Positions 6,829 to 13,733 of a DNA stretch of 14,969 bases are shown piece by piece. A program made the translations under genes and the position numbers. The stretch comes from HGM04593 sp045578665 (lineage in GTDB: Bacteria; Bacteroidota; Bacteroidia; Bacteroidales; Bacteroidaceae), in NCBI GenBank assembly GCA_045578665.1, contig JAZNKR010000173.1, positions 1 through 14,969 of the forward strand, written 5' to 3'. Below the pieces are notes generated by a model that searched no databases, had not been told where the DNA came from, and worked only from the letters and a program-made list of their open reading frames with translations. The stretch's first letter is position 1, and every line of letters begins with the position of its first letter.

Positions 6829-7458
6829 GTTGTCGAAGACCACGTTTTGAGTGGTTATTACAACGGTTCAGTGAGGTATTGTCTTCCAATCTTAGTTGTC
6901 GAAGACCACGTTTTGAGTGGTTATTACAACTATCATCGTGGTTGCCCTCCACAGCTCCCAGTTGTCGAAGACCACGTTTTGAGTGGTTATTACAACATCA
7001 GCAAACCCATAGATATTACGAGGAAAGTTGTCGAAGACCACGTTTTGAGTGGTTATTACAACGCTGCGTTCCTCTTCGTTTTTGCCGAGAATGTTGTCGA
7101 AGACCACGTTTTGAGTGGTTATTACAACTGATATGCAAAAACCATATTGCTCACCATAGTTGTCGAAGACCACGTTTTGAGTGGTTATTACAACTTGTTT
7201 GAAATTTCTAATTAAATCCATTTAGTTGTCGAAGACCACATTTTGAGTGGTTATTACAACTAAGCCATGCTTCCTCGCTACCGTTGCAGGGTTGTCGAAG
7301 ACCACGTTTTGAGTGGTTATTACAACGTAAACAAGGTTGTTTGCGGGCTTTGCGCTGTTGTCGAAGACCACGTTTTGAGTGGTTATTACAACACAGTCTG
7401 ATTACGCTGACCAGCATTAACAGTTGTCGAAGACCACATTTTGAGTGGTTATTACAAC
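6829..7458 (+). CRISPR. Type VI-B CRISPR array, 10 repeats and 9 spacers
   Basis: Ten 36-base repeats start at 6829, 6895, 6961, 7027, 7093, 7159, 7225, 7291, 7357 and 7423. Every spacer is exactly 30 bases, giving a strict 66-base period. The repeat begins GTTGTCGAAGACCAC and ends GAGTGGTTATTACAAC. Ends GTTGT/ACAAC pair, and CCAC/GTGG form an inner stem around the loop GTTTTGA. This matches the Cas13b repeat type I remember from Prevotella in the same orientation, so crRNAs are read on the plus strand with the spacer 5' and the repeat 3'. Repeats 7 and 10 carry G-to-A at position 16, in the loop; the other eight are identical. No spacer matches elsewhere in this window by eye. The array is divergent from cas13b, with the leader at 6605-6828. 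Confidence 0.99.
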
Positions 7459-7472
7459 AGTCCTCTTTTCTT

Positions 7473-7512
7473 AAGGAATGGTTCCACTTTTGTGGTGCCA
7501 TTCTTTCTTTTT
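7473..7512 (+). terminator. Terminator after the CRISPR array
   Basis: The stem AAGGAATGG (7473-7481) with CCATTCTTT (7498-7506) encloses the inner hairpin CCAC-TTTT-GTGG and runs into a T-rich tract (7504-7512). It begins 15 bases after the last repeat. It belongs to the same GGAATGGTTCC family as the WYL terminator. Confidence 0.75.
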
Positions 7513-7517
7513 ATATG

Positions 7518-7549
7518 TTTGGCTAATTGAGCATGTGAGCCTACTTTTG
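7518..7549 (+). promoter_or_regulatory. Full-consensus promoter of the basic protein gene
   Basis: TTTG at 7518-7521, 20 bases, then TACTTTTG at 7542-7549, both perfect. A start near 7556 leaves about 23 bases before the ATG at 7579. It supports a real gene there and shows that the gene is not simply part of the array transcript. Confidence 0.75.
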
Positions 7550-7578
7550 TGCTGTAATCAAATGCAAACAATGTGACT

Positions 7579-7962
7579 ATGGCAAAAGGAAGCGATAAGA
7601 AGATTGCAGCCCGGTTAGGTAACGAGGGTACAAGGGCGTGCAAAAAGGACAATATGGCATGGCGATGTGTTGAGGATACAGTACGCTATCAACGTGCAGT
7701 GGCAAAGGAAATGTCTCACAGAACTACCCTTAAAATTGAGGCAGAGGTGCTTGATGGCATGTTTCTTAATCTAAATGAGCGTAGCCGTTGGACGTCCTCT
7801 AATGTGCAGAACCGTATTCTTCGCCGTGTAGTGGAGAAACGTCAGGCGCAGGCTCGCCATCGGAAAGTAGGTAGGGCGGACAATCTCGCATCTCCGTATT
7901 ATGTTTCACGGGCTACCAGCGAGTGTCTGACTATGATAAGCAGAAAAAGACGAGCTGCCTGA
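7579..7962 (+). CDS. Small basic protein of unknown function beside the CRISPR array
   Basis: A protein of 127 aa, strongly basic, starting MAKGSDKKIAARLG. I do not recognise a family. The centre (about 25-90) looks helical, with WRCVEDTVRYQRAV, LKIEAEVLDGMFLNLNERSR and NRILRRVVEKRQAQARHRK, and the tail ends in SRKRRAA. The high Lys/Arg content suggests nucleic-acid binding. There is no signal peptide, membrane segment or clear HEPN R-X4-H motif, so it does not resemble Csx27 or Csx28. The start is placed at ATG 7579 rather than the GTG two codons upstream, because it sits about 23 bases after a perfect promoter. The gene is read in the same direction as the array, 120 bases beyond it, and is followed by a third GGAATGGTTCC palindrome. 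A link to the CRISPR system is possible but unproven. Confidence 0.7.
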   Translation: MAKGSDKKIAARLGNEGTRACKKDNMAWRCVEDTVRYQRAVAKEMSHRTTLKIEAEVLDGMFLNLNERSRWTSSNVQNRILRRVVEKRQAQARHRKVGRADNLASPYYVSRATSECLTMISRKRRAA

Positions 7963-7970
7963 TATGTGCT

Positions 7971-7996
7971 GAATGGTTCCGGAATGTGGTTCCATT
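7971..7996. repeat. GGAATGGTTCC-family palindrome, third copy
   Basis: GAATGGTTCC, then GGAATGTGGTTCCATT. The outer AATGG/CCATT pair, but the stem is only 5 bp and no T-run follows, so it is a weak or decayed terminator. The shared GAATGGTTCC and GTGGTTCCATT blocks tie it to the hairpins at 1906 and 7473. Confidence 0.6.
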
Positions 7997-8011
7997 GATG
8001 ACTATAAAAAA

Positions 8012-8043
8012 CTTGTAAGGCTCTGTTGGCTGTTCTAATTTTG
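8012..8043 (+). promoter_or_regulatory. Promoter of the helicase operon
   Basis: CTTG at 8012-8015, 20 bases, then TAATTTTG at 8036-8043, a perfect TAnnTTTG box. Transcription from about 8050 leaves a leader of some 70 bases before the ATG at 8119. Confidence 0.7.
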
Positions 8044-8059
8044 CTGTCGACAAAGAGAC

Positions 8060-8107
8060 ATGTTAATAGTAAAACAAAGAGGTGACGGCCTATTCCGTCA
8101 AATGTAA
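8060..8107 (+). other. Possible 15-codon leader ORF with internal hairpin
   Basis: ATG at 8060 opens MLIVKQRGDGLFRQM and stops at TAA 8105-8107, eleven bases before the next gene. It begins about ten bases after the predicted transcript start. A perfect 6-bp hairpin TGACGG-CCTATT-CCGTCA (8083-8100) lies inside it. It may be chance, or a leader peptide or translational control element for the operon. Confidence 0.3.
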
Positions 8108-8118
8108 CATTGCTGGAT

Positions 8119-8565
8119 ATGAACTCAAGACTTTCTATTATAGCCTCAAAGGCTATCCCGGCACTATCAGGTAGTGCGTTGACTTACAATGCAGAGCATA
8201 ATGCGTTCTTGACCGCCCTTTACACCTCGGCCGCTGGTAACGACTATTATAAGGTGATACGTGTCTCTAACAGGCTTGCAGTGGTATATCACATTGGCCA
8301 AGGTTTTTTCCATACATTCTTGAATGGGATTACGCTGGTTGCATGGAATGAAAGAAACGGTGAGGTGATTGCTCAGAAATCATGGGGTGGTAATAACTGG
8401 ATATGCTTTAGCGAAAGTTTTGCTAAAGAGGAGAGTATCAGGATGTTGAAGAACTATCTTCAAGGGCAGGTGAAGGGTGTAGGGCATGATATAAACGAAA
8501 TGGAGTTGCTCGAGTTCTCGCGTTCATTGATTGAGGAAACGCAACAGAAGCAACTGACCGCATAA
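8119..8565 (+). CDS. Small protein, paralogue of the next gene
   Basis: A protein of 148 aa from ATG 8119; a TTG three codons upstream is less likely. I do not recognise a named family. Residues 41-114 align with residues 48-118 of the following protein: NDYYKVIR against NRYYKGVR, then a shared A-V pattern, a Gly, an aromatic-rich strand, and an ending RMLKNYL against DMLCNYI. This predicts a small alpha/beta fold with three or four strands followed by a helix. There is no signal peptide or membrane segment, so it is probably cytosolic. It is the first gene of a same-strand group leading to the helicase, 32 bases from the next gene, which suggests joint transcription and perhaps a shared complex. 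The function is unknown. Confidence 0.8.
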   Translation: MNSRLSIIASKAIPALSGSALTYNAEHNAFLTALYTSAAGNDYYKVIRVSNRLAVVYHIGQGFFHTFLNGITLVAWNERNGEVIAQKSWGGNNWICFSESFAKEESIRMLKNYLQGQVKGVGHDINEMELLEFSRSLIEETQQKQLTA

Positions 8566-8597
8566 AAACTGATGTATAATACTAAAAACTAAGAAAA

Positions 8598-9101
8598 ATG
8601 GCAACACTCGACAAGGCAATCAACAAGAACTTCTTTGATAAGATTCTTCCCGTATATGGTCGGCGGAGGGAGGCGATTCCAACCTGGGACGAAGACCAGA
8701 AGATGTTTATCGTTAACCAGTTTGAAAGTTCTAGCAACAACCGCTATTACAAAGGTGTACGTTTTTGTAGCAATGTGGCGATAGTGGAGAATGTGGGCCT
8801 TTATTATTCGTGTACATATATTGACAGCATTGAAGTGTATGCGTTCAACGGTTGTTGTATGGAACTGGTGCAAAAACGCAATTACGAGAAAACTTTCCGC
8901 AATGAGGAATTTATCCGTCGTGAGACAGTGGATATGTTGTGCAACTACATAAACGCAGCGCTCAAGATGAAAGGTGTAGTAATGTCGCAAGAGTATGTCC
9001 AGAATGAGGCAAAGAGAATTGTCGACATGTGCTACAAGAGTTTCCTTGATAGCGACTATAATACGCAATTGACACAGATTTTACCACTAATTCAAAGATG
9101 A
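8598..9101 (+). CDS. Small protein, paralogue of the preceding gene, coupled to helicase
   Basis: A protein of 167 aa starting MATLDKAINKNFFD. Residues 48-118 repeat the pattern of the previous protein (NRYYKGVRF, IVENVG, YIDSIEVYAFN, FIRRETVDMLCNYI). The extra C-terminal helix (about 130-165) reads EYVQNEAKRIVDMCYKSF. Its stop codon overlaps the helicase start as ATGA at 9098-9101, a classic translational coupling arrangement, so the product is expected in fixed proportion with the helicase. The tandem paralogues could form a heterodimer. I know no function for the family. Confidence 0.82.
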   Translation: MATLDKAINKNFFDKILPVYGRRREAIPTWDEDQKMFIVNQFESSSNNRYYKGVRFCSNVAIVENVGLYYSCTYIDSIEVYAFNGCCMELVQKRNYEKTFRNEEFIRRETVDMLCNYINAALKMKGVVMSQEYVQNEAKRIVDMCYKSFLDSDYNTQLTQILPLIQR

Positions 9102-11158
9102 TAGATATGGAGAACGTATATTTTGATACAGAGAATCGTGAGCAGATGTTTGCCCTTGACCTTGTTGCTAACACTAATTCCTGTTTTTTTCTTACGGGAC
9201 GAGCTGGTACTGGCAAGACAACATTCTTAAACGGTATCAAGAAGTGTGTTGGTAAGCAGTTCATTACTTTGGCCCCAACTGGCATTGCTGCAATATTGGC
9301 TGGTGGAGAAACTATACATTCGTTCTTTGGTCTGCCTCTTGAGGTGTGTTCGCCCGGGGTTGTTGGTCATATGAACCAGACAAAGATATTGGCGCTGTTG
9401 CATGCTGATACTATTATCATTGATGAGGTGTCAATGTTACGTTGTGATATCGTCGATGCTGTTGACCGTACAATGCGATTGGTGTTGAGAAACTTTAAAC
9501 CGTTCGGCGGTAAGCAAGTGATATTTGTGGGGGATATGTTCCAACTCCCCCCCGTTGTGAGGGAAGGAGCTGAGAAAGACCTGCTGCGTGATCTTTATGG
9601 AACTGAGAGCTTTTTCTTCTACAAAGCGAATGCAATAAAGGGTATAAATCTTGTAAAAATAGAATTTCAAAAGAACTATCGTCAAACGGACAAAGAGTTC
9701 ATTGGGATACTTGAGAATGTGCGCATGAATAGGCTTACATCAAGGGATATTGACGAACTCAATACACGTGTATGTTATCCCGAGAAGAGTGACATGGTTA
9801 TAACTCTCACTTCCTTGAACAAGACTGCTGACCAGATAAATCAGCAGCGCCTGTCCAAGATAGATTCGGAATTGTTTACATACGAAGGTGTAATTGATGG
9901 CAAATTTGATGAGAAACGTTTGCCAGTTGAGAAAGTTCTGGGCCTTAAGGTTGGGGCACAGGTAATGTTTACGCGTAATGACCTGTACAAGAGATGGGTG
10001 AATGGAACAATTGCTACAGTCATGAAACTTGCCAAAGATGAGATAAGCGTTAGGACAGAATCAGGACTGCTGTGTAAGGTCGCACAATGTGTGTGGGAGT
10101 CGGTGGAGTATGAGTATGACCGCGATGAACGTCGACTGAAAAAAGAGGTTACCGGTACTTTTACACAGTTCCCTCTTAAGTTGGCTTGGGCAATTACCGT
10201 GCACAAAAGTCAAGGAATGACATTTGACAAGATGGCATTGAACCTGAGTCGGGTGTTGTTTGCCGATGGACAGTTGTATGTTGCACTAAGCAGGGTACGT
10301 TCGCTTGATGGATTATATTTGTCAGGTCCTATAAATCCGTTCTCAGTGCGCACTAGTCAGGAGATTCTTGAGTATGCAAGTGAATATAATGACGAACGTA
10401 GTATTAACAATGAGATTGAATGCGGTAAGGCAGTCTTCGCCCTATTGAGGAACCATGAGTACGATGAGGCTGCCTGTCAATACCTTGCGTTGTCTGTGAA
10501 GAAAACATATGAAGGGGATTTTGAAGAGGCCTTACGTATGGCAAAGAGCTTCCTTGATACTGTCATCTGCGATGATTGTGTGTATGGGTGCGTTGACGAG
10601 GTGCCACAAACGTTGTCGGGACTCGTCGGCAAAGACAAAGAGTTACTTGTGGCATTGTTTAGCCTATATTCGGGTGATTATGAACAGGCCTTGAAATGTG
10701 CAGATAATGTCGTTGACGGTCCTTGGTTACAGGATATGTTGTTCATAAAGTCTCGCGCGTTGGCCAGAATGGAAAGATATGTCGAGGCTGATGAGGTGAA
10801 TGCTGAGATTGCAGAATCATTTGATATGGATATGCCCGATATGAAAGCTCTTTATATGATGGCATACATAAATGAAATGTATATAGGCGATCCTGGAATT
10901 CAGATGATGTGTACATTGGTGAAGGAGCGTCCGAAATATATTCACGGAATATTGACTTTACGTAAATTGATGAAACGTAAGAATATGATGTTGGACGCCT
11001 CGGGTAATGAGGAGGTGTCTGGATTGGTCGGCGCTTTTGATTCCGGGATGCCTTTAGAAGATTTTTGTTGCGAACTGAAGCGTGCAAGGAGTACTGCCGT
11101 CAGTGACTATAATGATTTGGTAAGAAAAATCAAAGGATACGTTACTGCCGGTTTATAG
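9098..11158 (+). CDS. PIF1/RecD-like superfamily 1 helicase with TPR-like tail
   Basis: A protein of 686 aa. The helicase motifs appear in order: Walker A GRAGTGKTT (34-42), APTGIAA (59-65), Walker B IIIDEVSML (106-114), GDMFQLPPV (145-153), NYRQ (193-196), the late ITVHKSQGMTFDKM (366-379) and YVALSRVRSLDGL (394-406). These define an ATP-dependent 5'-to-3' DNA helicase of the PIF1/RecD2 group, acting on DNA in the cytosol. Residues about 440-686 are not needed for the helicase core and look like helical repeats of TPR type, for example YSGDYEQALKCADNV and YVEADEVNAEI. They suggest a protein-binding tail. Its start overlaps the stop of the upstream small gene. A role in repair, replication-fork processing or defence cannot be chosen from sequence. 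A 173-base gap follows. Confidence 0.93.
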   Translation: MIDMENVYFDTENREQMFALDLVANTNSCFFLTGRAGTGKTTFLNGIKKCVGKQFITLAPTGIAAILAGGETIHSFFGLPLEVCSPGVVGHMNQTKILALLHADTIIIDEVSMLRCDIVDAVDRTMRLVLRNFKPFGGKQVIFVGDMFQLPPVVREGAEKDLLRDLYGTESFFFYKANAIKGINLVKIEFQKNYRQTDKEFIGILENVRMNRLTSRDIDELNTRVCYPEKSDMVITLTSLNKTADQINQQRLSKIDSELFTYEGVIDGKFDEKRLPVEKVLGLKVGAQVMFTRNDLYKRWVNGTIATVMKLAKDEISVRTESGLLCKVAQCVWESVEYEYDRDERRLKKEVTGTFTQFPLKLAWAITVHKSQGMTFDKMALNLSRVLFADGQLYVALSRVRSLDGLYLSGPINPFSVRTSQEILEYASEYNDERSINNEIECGKAVFALLRNHEYDEAACQYLALSVKKTYEGDFEEALRMAKSFLDTVICDDCVYGCVDEVPQTLSGLVGKDKELLVALFSLYSGDYEQALKCADNVVDGPWLQDMLFIKSRALARMERYVEADEVNAEIAESFDMDMPDMKALYMMAYINEMYIGDPGIQMMCTLVKERPKYIHGILTLRKLMKRKNMMLDASGNEEVSGLVGAFDSGMPLEDFCCELKRARSTAVSDYNDLVRKIKGYVTAGL

Positions 11159-11331
11159 TGATGAAATTTGTCAGTAGTTGTACTATAAATGGCAGATTAG
11201 TAATGTATTATGCTGTAAGAATGTCTCTATTTTCTGTTTGGCAAAGTTCTGTAGATGTGCGTTGGATTTTCAGATGTGTGGGTGTAGTGATAGGTGAATG
11301 GTTGTATTTCTAATTTATACTGGCGATTATT

Positions 11332-13017
11332 ATGATAGAGAAACTTTTTGTACTTTCTGTGTTTGTTGGTTTGTTGGCGTGGATTGTCCGGCATCTTGTC
11401 AAAAGCTACAGGGAGAGTGGTGGCAGTCCTGGACGTGACAACAACGGTGATGATGTATGTAATGTGGCTGAAGAAAGGTTTTCAGCGGCGCTATTCAGGG
11501 AGCTTGAGGTGCAGGGCAGCAAAGTGGCTGATGGCAAGTATATGATAATGTACCACAATCTGCCGGTTGAAATCTTTTTCAACGGGGATGGTAGGGGCTT
11601 ATGTGTGGTGTTCAATAGATTTGCAACCTGTACCTATGACCAGAGATACCCGTTCCTGAGGGCCTTGAATAGCATCAATATGGAATATCCTATGAACTTT
11701 TTTCTCAGTTATACCTCAGAGGAAAGTGAAAAGCCGTTGCAGGCATGCTGTAGATACGTTTTCATGGAGAGAGTGACGGTTGTGCAGTGTGCAGATGTTA
11801 TAAAGGAACTGTTCTCTGCTTTTATCAATGCCAGGGGCAAGTTCCCTCAGATGTTTGAGAATGAACTCAAAGATAGCAGTTATGGAGGCTTGAATGATGT
11901 CAATAATGATATATCACACCGTGTAAACCATTTTTTGTGCCATCGTGGGGTTGCCAAAGCTGTTGATGCCGTGAAGGAAGGTATGGCTTATGAAGGTTTC
12001 AGTCTGTCGGGTATAATGTCTATGGCTCCAGCCGCTGACTTGAGCGGAATCAGGAATGTTAGGGTTATAGCTGACGGCATCATGATAGAACCTGATAGCA
12101 TAAACGATGTCCTTTCCAAGGATGTGAATCTTCTGTTGCAGGAGTATGGCTGTAAGGAGCATGGTGCCTCAAATGCTCGAGTAACAGTTTTGGTTGACCT
12201 TGAGACGGACTGTTTTACATTTGATTTCAGAAAGGTTGTGAGGACTGGGGATAATGGCGCATTGTATTACAATATGCTTGTAACGCGTAATTTTGACACT
12301 GTGGGGTTGAACGAGGGTGAAAACCTGGAATTCAAACTCAAGGCAGTCGTGGAGGTGTGTGCAGGTGAAGGTAATGAACTGGAGTTGCAGTATGCGCTTG
12401 ATGAGGCTCGTGAGTTATCGGCTGAAGGAAAAGATGATGAGTTGAGTGATCTGCATCGTCTTTTGCTGGCTGCGGGTGATGAGAATCTAAAGTCTCGGAT
12501 TTATTGGGGATTGAAGCATTTCTACAATGGTAACTATCTTCAGGCCATGCATTATCTTAAAGGTGCACGTTGTGCGTTTGTGAATTCCGAGCATGAATAT
12601 TGTACGATATGTTACATCCTGGGTGTGATTTATATGGAACTCGGCATGTATGATACTGCTTACTGTTATCTGGATCAGGTCTATAAGAAGAATATGTTTA
12701 TATATGACCGAGTATACGCAAGATGTGTAAGTTGGTTGGGTACGCCGGATGCGGTAGAGGTTATTCGCCCGATGCGCAACAAATTGCTGCAACTCATGGA
12801 TTTACCAGAGGATGGCGTTGATGATGCAAGTGATGGACTGTTGTCGGTGTATTATGAAATCAACCGTTATTACATCATCAGTCTGGTTAAGAACAATGAG
12901 TTCGAATTGGCGCTGGAGCATCTTTGCTTGATGAAGAGAAATGGTGAGGATGAGGCCTTTGTAGCTGATATGTTAGCAAGTATTGAATATTTGAAGATGG
13001 ATAAGAAACAGGATTAA
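11332..13017 (+). CDS. Membrane-anchored protein with YbjN-like and TPR-like regions
   Basis: A protein of 561 aa. Residues 4-23 (LFVLSVFVGLLAWIV core) form a single N-terminal membrane helix, followed by a basic and then Gly/Asp-rich linker. This supports the start at 11332 and a cytosolic body. Residues about 50-165 resemble the YbjN or type III chaperone-like fold (beta strands, then a RALNSINMEYP helix start); this is a tentative match. The middle, 195-345, is unassigned. Residues about 385-455 are TPR-like (YWGLKHFYNGNYLQAMHYL and YILGVIYMELGMYDTAYCYL), continuing weakly to 540. It lies 173 bases after the helicase with no clear promoter in the gap, and 22 bases before the lipoprotein gene. 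Both this protein and the helicase end in TPR-like repeats, so they might share a partner. The function is unknown. Confidence 0.75.
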   Translation: MIEKLFVLSVFVGLLAWIVRHLVKSYRESGGSPGRDNNGDDVCNVAEERFSAALFRELEVQGSKVADGKYMIMYHNLPVEIFFNGDGRGLCVVFNRFATCTYDQRYPFLRALNSINMEYPMNFFLSYTSEESEKPLQACCRYVFMERVTVVQCADVIKELFSAFINARGKFPQMFENELKDSSYGGLNDVNNDISHRVNHFLCHRGVAKAVDAVKEGMAYEGFSLSGIMSMAPAADLSGIRNVRVIADGIMIEPDSINDVLSKDVNLLLQEYGCKEHGASNARVTVLVDLETDCFTFDFRKVVRTGDNGALYYNMLVTRNFDTVGLNEGENLEFKLKAVVEVCAGEGNELELQYALDEARELSAEGKDDELSDLHRLLLAAGDENLKSRIYWGLKHFYNGNYLQAMHYLKGARCAFVNSEHEYCTICYILGVIYMELGMYDTAYCYLDQVYKKNMFIYDRVYARCVSWLGTPDAVEVIRPMRNKLLQLMDLPEDGVDDASDGLLSVYYEINRYYIISLVKNNEFELALEHLCLMKRNGEDEAFVADMLASIEYLKMDKKQD

Positions 13018-13039
13018 CTGAGTACTAATTGATAATATT

Positions 13040-13597
13040 ATGAAAAACGCATTTTCCCTTTTATTCTTTTTGATGTTGCTCTCGTGTGCAAACCACAGTG
13101 TCGGTAATGATGTGGCTCCGTTGTCTCCTGACAGCACGGGACACGAATCCAATGTAGTAGATGAGCTGTGTGACACATCGGTGTCACCTCCTAATGCTAA
13201 GTCCTTGAACGATATACGTTTCGGTAATTGGGATAGGGATGATTGGCACGATAATGAGTATTTCCGCACTTTCCGTGCCCATCTCGATGATTGGCTATGT
13301 GGAAAGGTCGGCCCTTATGAGGAGCTGGAGCAATATAAGCAGGAGATTGCCGGGAGTAAATTCGGAGTTGTTGATATGGCGCCTTTTATTATTGGCGGTC
13401 TGCTGTTCGATGTTGTTTTCGTTGAGGCACCGCACATTGTCTTCAGGGTGTGCGTATATAGTAGTGTGGATGTTGAGAGCGAGACGGTAACGGATTATGA
13501 AGTGAGGTCCATGGAGCTCGTAAGTTATGACCCGCCTTTTACTAAGGAGGAGATTCTTACAATCGTAAAGGAACATCCAGAGAATAAACTGTGGTAA
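13040..13597 (+). CDS. Predicted lipoprotein of unknown function
   Basis: A protein of 185 aa. The N-terminus MKNAFSLLFFLMLLSC is a type II signal peptide with lipobox LLSC, predicting cleavage before Cys16 and lipid anchoring in the envelope. A Ser/Pro/Asp-rich linker follows (17-55). The mature domain contains a Trp/Asp-rich stretch (FGNWDRDDWHDNEYF, 61-75), an AHLDDWLCG segment, a hydrophobic MAPFIIGGLLFDVVFV strand region and a VYSSVDVE strand. I recognise no family. It is 22 bases after the membrane TPR gene, so probably its operon partner; the two could meet across the envelope. A perfect palindrome terminator lies downstream. Confidence 0.82.
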   Translation: MKNAFSLLFFLMLLSCANHSVGNDVAPLSPDSTGHESNVVDELCDTSVSPPNAKSLNDIRFGNWDRDDWHDNEYFRTFRAHLDDWLCGKVGPYEELEQYKQEIAGSKFGVVDMAPFIIGGLLFDVVFVEAPHIVFRVCVYSSVDVESETVTDYEVRSMELVSYDPPFTKEEILTIVKEHPENKLW

Positions 13598-13673
13598 AGG
13601 GATAGTAAAAGGGGCAAAACGCTGTGATAATTAAAAGTGTGTGGTAGACTCTTCGCTTTTTACATACGAAACA

Positions 13674-13719
13674 ATAAATATGCGTTCTATTATCCGCGGA
13701 TAATAGAACGCATATTTAT
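13674..13719. terminator. Perfect 46-base palindrome, bidirectional terminator
   Basis: The left arm 13674-13696 (ATAAATATGCGTTCTATTAT plus CCG) is the exact reverse complement of 13697-13719. It lies between the convergent lipoprotein gene (ends 13597) and the GH92 gene (ends 13734). Its placement matches the palindrome at 3293-3336, although the sequences are unrelated. Confidence 0.8.
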
Positions 13720-13733
13720 CAATAGTTATTGTA

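Noticed and set aside
6829..7458. Self-targeting spacers
   Set aside because: By eye no spacer matches any other part of the window on either strand. Targets elsewhere cannot be judged here.
6813..7526. Several open reading frames across the CRISPR array on both strands with repeated peptide units such as RRPRFEWLLQ
   Set aside because: The repeat-spacer unit is 66 bases, a multiple of three, so frames stay open by arithmetic. They are translations of the array, not a repeat protein.
7579..9101. Possibility that one of the small proteins is Csx27 or Csx28
   Set aside because: None has the membrane segments expected of those proteins or a clear R-X4-H HEPN motif, and two are soluble paralogues tied to a helicase.
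11917..11946. R-X6-H in the membrane TPR protein (RVNHFLCH), a possible HEPN-like motif
   Set aside because: HEPN motifs are short and occur by chance; the surrounding residues do not show the HEPN helix pattern, and no second signal supports it.
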